From: Lewinellaceae bacterium
Lineage (GTDB): Bacteria > Bacteroidota > Bacteroidia > Chitinophagales > Saprospiraceae
Length of the DNA stretch: 64,000 nt
Direction: 5' to 3'
Assembly: GCA_020636375.1 (NCBI GenBank)
Contig: JACJXZ010000020.1
Location: 1 to 64,000, forward strand
The position numbers were made by a program, and so were the translations under genes. Numbering within the stretch: position 1 is the first letter of the stretch; the number at the start of each line of letters is the position of its first letter. This document shows positions 8,062-16,487 of this stretch, one piece after another. The notes under the pieces were generated by a model. It was not told the origin of the DNA, made no database searches, and saw nothing but the letters and a program-made list of their open reading frames with translations.

Positions 8062-8922
8062 TTAAACGATCATTTTTTCGATCGGCACTACGAGGATTCC
8101 CTGAGCGCCGGCGGCTCGCAGCTGGTCGATGATGTCCCAGAAATGGCTCTCCTCAATCACGGTATGGATAGAACTCCAGCCTTCTTCTGCCAGCGGCATC
8201 ACGGTAGGGCTCTTCATCCCCGGCAGTATCCGGATGATATCTTTAACTTTTTCCTCGGGAGCGTTCATGAGGATGTACTTGTTGTTGCGCGCTTTGAGCA
8301 CGGCTTCTATGCGGAATACCAGCTTATCGAGAATGGCCTGCTTCTGCCTGCTGAGCTGCGGGTGGGCGACGATGCAGGCTTCCGACTTCAGGATGACCTC
8401 TTTCTCCTCCAGGCCGTTCTTGAAGAGGGTGCTGCCGCTGCTGACCAGGTCGCAGATGGCGTCGGCCAGGCCGATATTGGGAGCGATCTCCACCGAGCCG
8501 GAGATTTCGTGGATTTCCGCTTCCAGTTGATGCTCTGCCAGGAAATGGCGCAGCGAGTTGGGATAGGAGGTGGCGATGCGCTTGCCGTGGAGGGATCGGG
8601 GGCCGGAGTAGGGCGTGTTTTTGGGCACGGCGATGGACAGGCGGCATCTGGAAAAGCCCAGCGGCAGGATGGTGCCGATATTCTTTTGCTTTTCAAAAGC
8701 GGTGTTCTGGCCGATGATGCCGATGTCGGCCACTCCGTCCTCTACGTACTGTGGAATATCGGAATTGCGCAGGTACAGGATATCTATGGGGAAGTTTCCG
8801 GCGGACGCCTTGAGCTGGTCCTTGCCGTTATCGACCCTGATGCCGCATTCTTTGAGCAGGCGGAGCGAGCCTTCCAGGAGCCTGCCTGATTTTTGAACTG
8901 CGACCTGAAGCCTGGTTTGCAT
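8062..8922 (-). CDS. hisG: HisG, ATP phosphoribosyltransferase (long form)
   Basis: It catalyses the first committed step, joining ATP and PRPP. The 286-residue product is the long form with its own C-terminal regulatory (ACT-like HisG_C) domain, so no HisZ is needed. Markers are AVQKSGRLLEGSLRLL at the start, VADIGIIGQNTAFE, IATSYPNSLRHFL, the PRPP loop ICDLVSSGSTLFKNGL, and the C-terminal GMKSPTVMPLAEEGW with ILVVPIEKMIV. I chose MQTRLQVAVQKSG as start; an extended frame upstream overlaps a hairpin and terminator. Feedback inhibition by histidine is expected for this form. I see no histidine-rich leader peptide. Confidence 0.96.
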   Translation of the reverse strand: MQTRLQVAVQKSGRLLEGSLRLLKECGIRVDNGKDQLKASAGNFPIDILYLRNSDIPQYVEDGVADIGIIGQNTAFEKQKNIGTILPLGFSRCRLSIAVPKNTPYSGPRSLHGKRIATSYPNSLRHFLAEHQLEAEIHEISGSVEIAPNIGLADAICDLVSSGSTLFKNGLEEKEVILKSEACIVAHPQLSRQKQAILDKLVFRIEAVLKARNNKYILMNAPEEKVKDIIRILPGMKSPTVMPLAEEGWSSIHTVIEESHFWDIIDQLRAAGAQGILVVPIEKMIV

Positions 8923-9001
8923 GGGCGTTCTGATTTTTTGTTTTAAAAAGCCGGAAAGGGATGGAAAATGAGCTTCTGCTCTGGTTTGTTGTTTTTTATA
9001 C

Positions 9002-9021
9002 GGGCCACTTGAAAGTGGCCC
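9002..9021. repeat. Short palindromic hairpin, GGGCCACTT family
   Basis: A 20-bp near-perfect palindrome with arms GGGCCACTT and AAGTGGCCC lies between the tRNA terminator and hisG. A close relative with the same arms occurs at 30025-30048, and the half-words also occur around 22457-22504. It may be a REP-like element or part of the hisG leader. Confidence 0.6.
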
Positions 9022-9030
9022 ATCCAAAAA

Positions 9031-9068
9031 AAAAAGAGGTTAACCGGCAAATGGTTAACCTCTTTTTT
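9031..9068 (-). terminator. Bidirectional intrinsic terminator after tRNA-Phe
   Basis: AAAAAGAGGTTAACC (9031-9045) pairs perfectly with 9053-9067 around a short loop. A-run and T-run flank both sides, so it works on either strand. In the minus direction it ends the tRNA-Phe transcript before hisG. Confidence 0.85.
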
Positions 9069-9094
9069 GCTTAATTGTTCGAGCGAACAGTGAG

Positions 9095-9217
9095 TGGTGC
9101 GGGGCGGAGTGGAATCCCGTTTTCGGGAAAACGGGAACACCAGGATTTTTCCCGCTTTTTTCTCCAGCTCCGGGCCGGGTAAAAAAGCGGGATGCTCTAC
9201 CCACTGAGCTGCCTTGG
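9095..9217 (-). pseudogene. Degenerate tRNA-like sequence with two inserted hairpins
   Basis: The segment lies next to and in the same direction as tRNA-Phe and copies parts of it. The 3' acceptor and T-arm words at 9094-9113 match tRNA-Phe 9219-9238 almost base for base, the ACACCAGGATTTT word is shared, and a good D-arm (AGCTCAGTGGGTAGAGCA) is present at the 5' side. In place of a normal T-stem there is a CCCGTTTTCGGGAAAACGGG hairpin (9116-9135). In place of the anticodon arm there is a 41-bp hairpin with CCCGCTTTTTT arms (9151-9191). The 5' acceptor strand does not pair with the 3' strand. It should not fold as a working tRNA. Confidence 0.55.
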
Positions 9218-9219
9218 AG

Positions 9220-9292
9220 TGGTGCGGGGCGGAGTCGAACCGCCGACACCAGGATTTTCAGTCCTGTGCTCTACCAACTGAGCTACCGCACC
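9220..9292 (-). tRNA. tRNA-Phe (GAA)
   Basis: Read on the minus strand it gives a full cloverleaf of 73 nt: acceptor GGTGCGG/CCGCACC, D-arm GCTCAGTTGGTAGAGC, anticodon arm AGGAC-TGAAAAT-CCT with anticodon GAA, and T-arm GGCGG-TTCGACT-CCGCC. The discriminator is A and CCA is not encoded. A bidirectional terminator lies ~150 bp downstream. Confidence 0.95.
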
Positions 9293-9520
9293 ATTTTTAT
9301 TTTCCAGGCACCTGCATTCAGGAGCCGTCTGCTTTTCCTTTCAAAAGCGGATGCAAATATAAACCGATTTTCCATTCTTCACAAGGCGCGTTCGGTTTTT
9401 TTCAGATTTTTCCGGCCTTCCGCCCGAGGCATGCGCCACGTTGCGGATAACAACCAATGAGGCGGGAATTGTTCCCTCTATTTGAAAATACTTAACTTTC
9501 CGCCCGAAAAGAATGTATTT

Positions 9521-10366
9521 ATGCCTGCACGGATTTTGTCGCTGCCTTTTGCTGTCGTTGCCCTCTTCTTTCTCTACCTCACCTGGGAAGTGGATACGGG
9601 CTACAGCGTTTACATTGTTCCTTTTGTCATCGCCCTGGCGTTGATCTATGTACTCAGCCCGCAGATCAACTGGTGGTGGTATCAGCGGCGCCCGCCGGAA
9701 CTCAAGCCCAAAATCCGGATGCTCATCACGCGGCACCTGCCGTACTACCAGAAGCTGGCGGAAAGCGAGCAGGTCCGGTTCCGCAAGCGGGTGGGCCTCT
9801 ATATGGAGGCCAACGATTTCATGCCCCAGGGCATGGAGAGCGTACCGGAAGACCTGCGGGCCATCGCCGCGGCCTGCGCCGTGCAGCTTACCTTTGGAAA
9901 AAAGGACTTTCTGCTGCCCAAATTCGAGCATATCATCTTTTACCCCCACCCCTTTCCCTCGCCGCAGTACCCCGAAAACTTCCATGCTTCCGAGATCTAC
10001 GAGGAAGACGGGGTCATCCTTTTCTCGGCGGAGCAGCTCGTGCCGGGCTTTCTGCAGCCTTTTCAGTATTACAGCATCGGCCTGCACGAATACGCCAAGG
10101 CCTTCGTGCGCAGCTATCCGGAAATCGATTTCCCCAAACTGCCGGACGACATCTGGCAGAAGCTGCAGCAGGTGAGCGGATTCAGCCAGGCCGCCATCGA
10201 GCGGTGGATCAACCTGAAACCCATTCCCGCTCAACCGGTAAGCATAACGCTGTTCTTTACTTTTCCCCGGCAGTTCCAGGCCACCCTGCCGCAGCTGTAC
10301 GAGCAGTATGCGCGAATCTTCAACCAGTCGCCGGCCAGGGAGGCTACGCCGGTGCTGGAGCTTTGA
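9521..10366 (+). CDS. MtfA-like zinc peptidase family protein with altered metal motif
   Basis: A 281-residue membrane protein. Two hydrophobic segments near the N-terminus (about residues 5-22 and 30-47) are followed by a soluble domain resembling the MtfA (YeeI) peptidase family. The family zinc motif HExxH aligns with GLHEYAKAF near residues 188-196, where the second histidine is Lys. Zinc binding and peptidase activity are therefore doubtful. I used the ATG at 9521; a TTG 39 bp upstream in frame is possible but gives a poorer N-terminus. It stands alone between the tRNA and a Bor-like gene. Confidence 0.65.
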   Translation: MPARILSLPFAVVALFFLYLTWEVDTGYSVYIVPFVIALALIYVLSPQINWWWYQRRPPELKPKIRMLITRHLPYYQKLAESEQVRFRKRVGLYMEANDFMPQGMESVPEDLRAIAAACAVQLTFGKKDFLLPKFEHIIFYPHPFPSPQYPENFHASEIYEEDGVILFSAEQLVPGFLQPFQYYSIGLHEYAKAFVRSYPEIDFPKLPDDIWQKLQQVSGFSQAAIERWINLKPIPAQPVSITLFFTFPRQFQATLPQLYEQYARIFNQSPAREATPVLEL

Positions 10367-10591
10367 TTCTGAAATATGTCCCCCTCAAGGGGTTGAAATT
10401 AAAAAACTAGTGCCTCCGGACAAAATGTACATTCAGAAATGGTCGCGGAATAACAGCCGATGAAAGATATGTCCAGAAAATATCAGGTTCTGTCCAGAAA
10501 GTTATTCAACTTTCTTTGTAGCTTTAGGCTCGATTTCACAGCAATTTAAAACTGGAATCATAAATAATTCTTAACCTAAAATCAACCCAAA

Positions 10592-10888
10592 ATGATTAAA
10601 CGTTTCTTTAACGTGTTGGCAATAGCTTTTGCCGTGACCATCCTCTTCTCTTCCTGCTATTCCTACACCAGCGTAGTGGGCAAAGGCGCTCAGGGCGGCC
10701 AGCAGGTCACCGAATGGAACCATTACCTCATCGGCGGATTGGCCCCCGTTAGCGTCTCCGATTCGAAAGCTATGGCAGGCGGCGCGACCGACTATACGGT
10801 CCACACCCGGCATTCTTTCGTCAACGGCCTGCTCGCCGGCCTGACTTTCGGCATCTATACGCCGACTACGACGACGGTGACGAAGTAA
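10592..10888 (+). CDS. Bor/Iss family lipoprotein
   Basis: A 98-residue lipoprotein: signal MIKRFFNVLAIAFAVTILF, then SSC with Cys22 as the lipidated residue. The mature part follows the Bor (phage lambda)/Iss pattern, with WNHYLIGGLAPVSV, the GGATDYTVHTRHSF segment, and the ending FVNGLLAGLTFGIYTPTT. Phage and plasmid members affect serum survival of enterobacteria; in Bacteroidota the role is unknown. The flanks show no phage genes. Confidence 0.85.
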   Translation: MIKRFFNVLAIAFAVTILFSSCYSYTSVVGKGAQGGQQVTEWNHYLIGGLAPVSVSDSKAMAGGATDYTVHTRHSFVNGLLAGLTFGIYTPTTTTVTK

Positions 10889-10966
10889 CGTTATCCTGCA
10901 GGGCTGCAAGTCATGAAACATTTCGGCCGAGGGCCCCATTTCGTATGGCCTTTGGGCCAGGCATTT

Positions 10967-10999
10967 CACGAATTTGGCCTTTTAAAGGCCAAATTCGTG
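10967..10999. repeat. Stem-loop between Bor-like gene and small membrane protein
   Basis: CACGAATTTGGCC (10967-10979) and its exact complement (10987-10999) form a 13-bp stem with a 7-base AT loop. No U-run follows, so it is either a weak terminator for the Bor-like gene or an RNA-stability hairpin. Confidence 0.6.
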
Positions 11000-11044
11000 T
11001 GTTTGAAAAATCCGGAATGCCTCCCGTTTTTCCGGAATCCGCCT

Positions 11045-11257
11045 ATGAAAAAATTCGTTTTCTACCTGTCGCTGGTATTATCCACTCTACTGATGGCCAA
11101 CATCGTTCAAATACTGGCAACAGGGCCGGCACTGCTTACAGAATACAGCTTAGGATACCTGGCCGGGCAGGCTATCCTGTTGTTGTTATTTGTGGCGTTG
11201 GCCATCTTGTCCTGGAGAAAAATGAAAGCCCCGGGAGAGGAGGGCATAAGCGGCTAA
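11045..11257 (+). CDS. Small two-helix membrane protein
   Basis: A 70-residue product starting MKKFVFYLSLVLSTLLMANIV with a second hydrophobic stretch LAGQAILLLLFVALAILSW and a charged tail RKMKAPGEEG. It looks like a small integral membrane protein with both ends probably on the same side. I do not recognise a family. The ATG at 11045 was preferred because the upstream in-frame extension runs through the stem-loop at 10967-10999. Confidence 0.55.
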   Translation: MKKFVFYLSLVLSTLLMANIVQILATGPALLTEYSLGYLAGQAILLLLFVALAILSWRKMKAPGEEGISG

Positions 11258-11372
11258 CCCCGGCCGTGCCATAGGGCTGATCGTCCCCTTGCCGAAAAAG
11301 GTTGCCCGGCCACTTTCAACCTTTCAGGCTGGCTGCAAAAACTCTGCTTAACTAACCTCTAAATTTAAAAAA

Positions 11373-11969
11373 ATGAAAAAGGCAAAGCTTTTTGTCGCAT
11401 TCCTCACCGCTGTTTTCCTGTTCACCTATTGCACCAGCGAGCCTTCTTCGGCGACCCTGGAAGCCAATGCCGGCAATACTGCCCCAACCCAGGAGGAACT
11501 CGCCAAAAGAGGGGAATACCTCGTCACCCTCATGGGGTGCAACGACTGCCACTCTCCCAAGCGCATGGGCCCCCAGGGGCCGGAGATCATCCCCGAGCGC
11601 ATGCTGTCCGGCTATCCCGGCGACCAGCCGTTTCCGGAAGTGGACGGGGGGGCGCTGCCCGGCGGCTGGGCCATGTTCACCCCCGACCTGACGGCCGCCG
11701 TCGGCCCCTGGGGCGTGTCCTTTGCCGCCAACATCACCTCCGACGAAACCGGCATCGGCAACTGGACTGAAGAGCAGTTCCGCAAAGCCCTGACCGAGGG
11801 GAAATCCAAGGGGATGGACGGCACCCGCCCCCTGCTGCCGCCCATGCCCTGGTTCAATTATGCCGGTATTAAAGACGAAGACCTAAAGGCCATCTTTGCT
11901 TACCTGAAGAGTACGCCCCCGGTGAAAAATGCCGTGCCGAACCCGATACCGCCGGCCCAGCCGAACTGA
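11373..11969 (+). CDS. Monohaem c-type cytochrome, exported
   Basis: A 198-residue exported protein. The N-terminal hydrophobic signal ends around FTYC (Cys20), possibly a poor lipobox. A low-complexity linker follows, then a cytochrome c domain with haem motif CNDCH at 56-60. The likely distal methionine lies in LLPPMPWFNY near residue 155. The tail DLKAIFAYLKSTPPVKN is typical of the small cytochromes that act with periplasmic dehydrogenases. No dehydrogenase is adjacent, so the electron donor is unknown. The gene converges on the NA37 gene. Confidence 0.85.
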   Translation: MKKAKLFVAFLTAVFLFTYCTSEPSSATLEANAGNTAPTQEELAKRGEYLVTLMGCNDCHSPKRMGPQGPEIIPERMLSGYPGDQPFPEVDGGALPGGWAMFTPDLTAAVGPWGVSFAANITSDETGIGNWTEEQFRKALTEGKSKGMDGTRPLLPPMPWFNYAGIKDEDLKAIFAYLKSTPPVKNAVPNPIPPAQPN

Positions 11970-12123
11970 CCGGCAGCTGACGGCAACCCATCTTGTCAAT
12001 CCTGTCTTCCAGCCCCCCTCAATCTTCCCGAACTACCTTCGCTTCTGGCTGCGGCGGTCAATGAAGGAAGAAGGGGCTGAAGCAGGGCTGCTCGCTTGCA
12101 ATGGAAGAATGGCCAAAGTGCCT

Positions 12124-13161
12124 TCAGCCCCTGTCCCCAAGTATGTCCAAAACCTGTTCCGCCAGCTCCGGCGAGTTGATGATGACCGTATCCCCCTCCA
12201 CCCGCACCTGCCCGTGGTTGAGGTGGTTGCGGTTGAAATAAAGGTAGATGCCCTCGGCGGAGGCCTTGTAGTTGTAGAATCCCTTCATGGTATTGCGGTC
12301 AAAGCGGAACTCGTTGTCCAGCCCTACTTCCTTATCCTGGGTGAAGGACTTGGTGGCGTCCGGGTCGCCGTACATTTCCTGGCCGAAGTGCTCCAGGTTA
12401 ATGGTCTTCTGGGGGCTTTGCATGGCGAAGTTGAGCACCTTTTCGCGGAAGCGGCCCTCTTCCATCTTTTCCCCGGTGGCTTCGTCGACCGGCAGGGGCA
12501 GTTCTTCTACCATCTGCAGGAAGCTCTGGGTCAGCGTTTTGCTGCTCTCGGGGCGCTCCAGGCCGATCCAGTTGACGAAGTACTCGGAGATTTCCTTCTG
12601 GCTGCGGGCGTGTTTGATGAGTTCGACGTAGCGGCCCTGCCCTTCCTCAAATCGGTTGATGTGGATGCGGCAGGCCATGGCCAGGCGGTCGGTGTTGAGG
12701 TAAGTGACGGTGTCGAGCAGGAAGGCGGCGGCGTCTTCTCCCTCCTTTCGGAAGGCCAGCCCTTCGGTATCGCGCACCAGGAAGATGCCCAGCAGGCGGG
12801 TATGGTCCACTTCATAGAGCGCGTAAACCAGATATCCGCCTTTGGCGCCGGCGAGGCCCTGCAGGTTGGCTTGCAGGGCCCCCATCGTATCGCGGCTGAA
12901 GGCGATGAAGGCCTCTTCGGTGAGCTTTTCGTCCACCAGGTGCTGGAAGTAGCCGGGAAAGAGGGCGTCGCCGGGCGGGCTGAGGTAGCCGTGCAGGATG
13001 TCTTCCTTCTGGAGAAAGGTGTGGTTGAGCTTTTCCAGCAGCAGCCCGGCGCGGCCGTCGGGAGGAGTGGTGGCTTCGGCCAGGAACAGGCGGGCTTCGG
13101 GGTGTTCGGGTTCTTTTTCCAGCTCGTGGATGATGAGGTGGTGGAGGAGGATCTCGCTCAT
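12124..13161 (-). CDS. Nucleoid-associated protein, NA37/YejK family
   Basis: The 345-residue protein resembles the 37-kDa nucleoid-associated family (NdpA/YejK). Segments that fit are MSEILLHHLIIHEL at the start, the FPGYFQHLVDEKL region, YLVYALYEVDHTRLLGIFLVRD, and a C-terminal FRFDRNTMKGFYNYKASAEGIYLYFNR beta region. Members bind DNA and are abundant nucleoid components; their role is unclear. No signal peptide. A TAnnTTTG promoter match lies just upstream on the minus strand. Confidence 0.75.
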   Translation of the reverse strand: MSEILLHHLIIHELEKEPEHPEARLFLAEATTPPDGRAGLLLEKLNHTFLQKEDILHGYLSPPGDALFPGYFQHLVDEKLTEEAFIAFSRDTMGALQANLQGLAGAKGGYLVYALYEVDHTRLLGIFLVRDTEGLAFRKEGEDAAAFLLDTVTYLNTDRLAMACRIHINRFEEGQGRYVELIKHARSQKEISEYFVNWIGLERPESSKTLTQSFLQMVEELPLPVDEATGEKMEEGRFREKVLNFAMQSPQKTINLEHFGQEMYGDPDATKSFTQDKEVGLDNEFRFDRNTMKGFYNYKASAEGIYLYFNRNHLNHGQVRVEGDTVIINSPELAEQVLDILGDRG

Positions 13162-13183
13162 AGACGGACGGTTTTTTGTGGGG

Positions 13184-13191
13184 CAAAGCTA
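13184..13191 (-). promoter_or_regulatory. Putative -7 element (TAGCTTTG) of the NA37 gene
   Basis: On the minus strand the octamer TAGCTTTG matches the Bacteroidota -7 consensus TAnnTTTG exactly, 22 bp before the start codon. No clear TTG is seen at the -33 distance, so the assignment rests on one box. Confidence 0.4.
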
Positions 13192-13328
13192 GGGAATTTT
13201 AGCTTACCTTTCCGGTCCGAAAATGATCTGCAACCATATGTTGCCCGTCCCGGAATATCCATCCCGTTAATGACGGCAGAATAGATGAAACCGGCAAAAG
13301 TCATAGTACAAGAGCATGTGCCTGCTCT

Positions 13329-16300
13329 TCAAAACCCCCAAACTGCCCCCACCCCTGCCTTCCACAACAACTGGTTAAACGCCGGCACATCCTCCTCCAG
13401 CATCTGCCTTCCCCGGGCCAGCAGGCCGGCCCACTCGGCGTCGAGCTCCTGGCGGCGTTCCCGGGAAGCGGCGTTCACCCGGGGGATGTCGCTCTCCGTC
13501 TGGTTGATCAGGAACAGGTAATTGGCCGTGAATTTATTGGGGAAGTTCTCTACGTCGTCGTAAGCCTTGGACTTTCGCTGAACCATTTCGCCGTCCCAGT
13601 CTTTCATCCGTTCTATCAGTTCCCGGCCGGCCCTTTTTGCGGCCTCGTACTGTTCCCCCTCCGGCAGTTCCCGCAGGATGCGCTCGGCTTGTTTGCGCCG
13701 GCCATCCAGCGCGTTCACCATCTGGTGCATATCGTCGAGATTTTTTTCCATCGAGGCCATCATCAGGTGGTAGGCGGCATAGGCGCCGGCATCGGTGGCG
13801 TACAGGGGGTTCGGCAGGATATTGAACCGCGTGGCAGCTTCCGATTCTCCCTGTTTCAGCGTCAGGGTGTATTCGCCCGGGATGGCCTTGTGCCCCCGGT
13901 AGCTGCCTTCGATGTATACGCCGGGCACGCCGGCCATGGTGGGATGGCGCATGTTCCAGACAAAACGGTTCAGGCCTTTGTCTTTTGTCAGGGCCGGCTC
14001 TGCCGGCGGGCCGCCCTCCCATTCCTGGAATGCGGTGTCCTTCTGAGCGGTATACCGGCGCACCAACTGCCCATCGCTGTCCCTGACTTCCAGGGTAATA
14101 TTACTGGTGTCTGCCAGTTCGTAATAGATGACTACCCCATTGGCGGGGTTTACGCCCTGCAGGGGATGGGTACCCATAAAGCCGGCGGAGGTTTCATCGA
14201 GTTCGCTCGACCCGTTGGCCAACAGGGCATCCTCCGGCTGGTAGAGCATCAATTCGCCGGCTGCCGCTCCATACTGGCGCAGCAGGCCGAGGTCATCCAG
14301 TATCCAGAACCCCCTGCCCGAAGTTGCGGCGATGAGGTCGCCGTGGCGGACGGCCAGGTCGGTGATGGGCACTACCGGCAGGTTCAGCTGGAAAGGGCCC
14401 CACCTCTTGCCTCCGTTCCAGGAGACATACAGGCCCGTCTCGGTGCCGGCGAAGAGCAGGCCGGGGCGCTGCTCATCTTCCCGCACCACGCGGGTGAAGG
14501 CGCCGTAGGGGATGCCGCTGCTGATGTTCGCCCACGTCTTGCCATAGTCGGTGGTTTTGTAGATCGCCGGCGTATGGTCGTTAAACTTATACCGCGTAGT
14601 AGCGATGTAGGCTGTGGCCGGGTCGTGCGGGGAGACTTCGATGGCGTTGACCAGGCACTCCGGCAGGCCGGCAGGGGTGACGTTCTGCCAGGTGGCGCAG
14701 CCGTCGCGGGTGAGCTGCACCAGGCCGTCGTCGGTACCCGCCCAGATCACGCCTTTTTCGTGCGGAGATTCCGCCACGTAGCTGATGGTGCCGTAGTTCT
14801 CGGCGCCCACCGCTTCGTTGGTATAGGGGCCGCCGCCTTTGCCCTGCTTCTCTTTCTCATTGCGGCTGAGGTCGGGCGACACTTCCTCCCAGGTGAGCCC
14901 CATGTCGCGGGTGCGCAGGAGGTGCTGGGCGGCATGGTAATAGGTATCCGGTTCGTGCCTGGACCAGATGATGGGCGCGTTCCAGTTGTAGCGGAACTTC
15001 ATGTCTTTCGCGTCCCGGGCCAGGTATTGTATGGGGGCGGCCATGATGTTGGTACCCGCTTCCGCTTTGGTATCCAGTACTTCAATGGTGCCCAGGTAGC
15101 TGCCGCCCATCACGTAGCGGGGGTTGTCGGGGTCGAAGGCGAGGAAGGCGCTTTCGCCGCCGGCGCTGTAGGTCCAGCTGTGCCGCGTGATTCCGTCGTT
15201 GTAAAACTCCCGGTGGGCGATGGCGACGGAGGAGTTGTCCTGCTGGCCGCCGTACAGGCGGTAGGGGAAGCCGTTGTCCACATTCACCCGGTAGATCTGG
15301 GCGGTGGGCATATTGTCCTGGGTCGACCAGCTCTGGCCGTAGTTGAAGGTGATGGCGGCGCCGCCGTCGTTGGCGATCACCATATTGCGGGGGTTGTCCG
15401 GGTTGATCCACAGGTCGTGGAAGTCGCCGTGGGTGCCCGAGAGCGTTTCCCAGGTTTTGCCGCCGTCGATGGAGCGCAGGGCGTCGGCGCTCAGCACGTA
15501 GACGGTATTTTCGTCCTGCGGGTCGGCAAACACCTCGATGTAGTACCAGGCCCGCTGCACCAGGCGATGATCGTCGCTGATGCGCGCCCAGGTTTTTCCG
15601 GCGTTGGTGGAGGCGAAGAGGCCGCCCTGCTCCTCATCCGAGTCGCTTTCGATAAGAGCATAAACCTTATCGGGATTGGACGGGCAAACCGAGACGGCCA
15701 TCTTGCCCAGTTCTGCGGGCAGCCCGTCCTGTATCTTTTGCCAGTTTTCGCCGCCGTCCGTCGATTTGTACAGGCCGCTGCCCGGCCCGCCGCTGATTAC
15801 CTTCCAGGGCAGGCGCTGGTGTTCCCACATGGCGGCGTAGAGGGTGAGGGGGTTGCGGGGGTCCATCGAGAGCTCGGCGCAGCCGGTGCGGTTGTCGACG
15901 TAGAGCACTTTGCTCCAGGTGGCGCCGCCGTCCGTGGATTTGTAGACGCCCCGTTCTTCCGAGCGGCCGTAGAGGGCGCCCTGGGCAGCGACGTATACGA
16001 TGTCCGGGTCGTCGGGGTGGATAGCGATGCGGGCGATGTGCTGGGTAGGGCTCAGGCCCACTTTCCGCCAGGTTTTTCCGGCGTCGCTGGATTTGTACAC
16101 CCCGTCGCCGTGGGAGGTCATCACGCCCCGAACGGCGTGTTCGCCCATGCCGCAGTACACGATGTTGGGGTGGCTCGGGGAGACGGCCACGGCGCCCACC
16201 GAGCCGGTCGCGAAAAAGCCGTCCGAGATATTCGTCCATATCTGCCCGGCGTCTTCGGTCTTCCACAGGCCGCCGCCAGTGGTGCCCATGTAGTAGGTGA

Positions 16301-16487
16301 GCGGGTCGCCGGCTACGCCGCAGGCGGCTACCGAGCGGCCGCCGCGGAAGGGGCCGATGCTGCGCCATTTGAGGGGGTGGAAATAGGTGGCGGGATCCGG
16401 AGCCGCCGCTGCTTTGCCTGAATTTTGGGCGGATGCCGCAGTGGTCAGGATGAGCAGCAAACCGGCAAGAGGCAGGCTTTTTTTCAT
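13329..16487 (-). CDS. Large exported BNR/sortilin-like beta-propeller protein
   Basis: A 1052-residue protein with signal peptide MKKSLPLAGLLLILTTAASAQ. The body is full of Asp-box (BNR) repeats of the form S-x-D-x-G-x-T-W: SSDAGKTW, STDGGATW, STDGGENW, STNAGKTW, SIDGGKTW, TTDYGKTW. This is as in sortilin/Vps10 and xyloglucanase propellers. A beta-sandwich-like region and a charged helical C-terminal part (about 900-1040) follow. No T9SS sorting tail is present; the product ends AGVGAVWGF, so it may stay in the periplasm or on the membrane. Such proteins are common in Bacteroidota and mostly uncharacterised. The upstream 103 in-frame codons were excluded because the signal peptide begins at 16487. 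Confidence 0.85.
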   Translation of the reverse strand: MKKSLPLAGLLLILTTAASAQNSGKAAAAPDPATYFHPLKWRSIGPFRGGRSVAACGVAGDPLTYYMGTTGGGLWKTEDAGQIWTNISDGFFATGSVGAVAVSPSHPNIVYCGMGEHAVRGVMTSHGDGVYKSSDAGKTWRKVGLSPTQHIARIAIHPDDPDIVYVAAQGALYGRSEERGVYKSTDGGATWSKVLYVDNRTGCAELSMDPRNPLTLYAAMWEHQRLPWKVISGGPGSGLYKSTDGGENWQKIQDGLPAELGKMAVSVCPSNPDKVYALIESDSDEEQGGLFASTNAGKTWARISDDHRLVQRAWYYIEVFADPQDENTVYVLSADALRSIDGGKTWETLSGTHGDFHDLWINPDNPRNMVIANDGGAAITFNYGQSWSTQDNMPTAQIYRVNVDNGFPYRLYGGQQDNSSVAIAHREFYNDGITRHSWTYSAGGESAFLAFDPDNPRYVMGGSYLGTIEVLDTKAEAGTNIMAAPIQYLARDAKDMKFRYNWNAPIIWSRHEPDTYYHAAQHLLRTRDMGLTWEEVSPDLSRNEKEKQGKGGGPYTNEAVGAENYGTISYVAESPHEKGVIWAGTDDGLVQLTRDGCATWQNVTPAGLPECLVNAIEVSPHDPATAYIATTRYKFNDHTPAIYKTTDYGKTWANISSGIPYGAFTRVVREDEQRPGLLFAGTETGLYVSWNGGKRWGPFQLNLPVVPITDLAVRHGDLIAATSGRGFWILDDLGLLRQYGAAAGELMLYQPEDALLANGSSELDETSAGFMGTHPLQGVNPANGVVIYYELADTSNITLEVRDSDGQLVRRYTAQKDTAFQEWEGGPPAEPALTKDKGLNRFVWNMRHPTMAGVPGVYIEGSYRGHKAIPGEYTLTLKQGESEAATRFNILPNPLYATDAGAYAAYHLMMASMEKNLDDMHQMVNALDGRRKQAERILRELPEGEQYEAAKRAGRELIERMKDWDGEMVQRKSKAYDDVENFPNKFTANYLFLINQTESDIPRVNAASRERRQELDAEWAGLLARGRQMLEEDVPAFNQLLWKAGVGAVWGF

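Noticed and set aside
6964..8889. 641-codon open frame on the plus strand across hisD and hisG
   Set aside because: Antisense shadow of two certain his genes; composition is His/Gly/Val rich as expected from reversed GC-rich codons.
8923..9140. Histidine attenuator or leader peptide before hisG
   Set aside because: No short frame with a run of His codons precedes hisG; the terminator here belongs to the tRNA transcript.
10592..10888. Bor-like lipoprotein as a sign of a prophage
   Set aside because: No integrase, capsid, tail or lysis genes flank it; such lipoproteins also occur outside phages.
11929..13284. 451-codon plus-strand frame opposite the NA37 gene
   Set aside because: Antisense shadow; also overlaps the end of the cytochrome gene.
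13689..16421. 910-codon open frame on the plus strand opposite the BNR-repeat gene
   Set aside because: It is the antisense shadow of a GC-rich gene; the minus strand has signal peptide and Asp-box repeats, and the plus frame has no recognisable domain.
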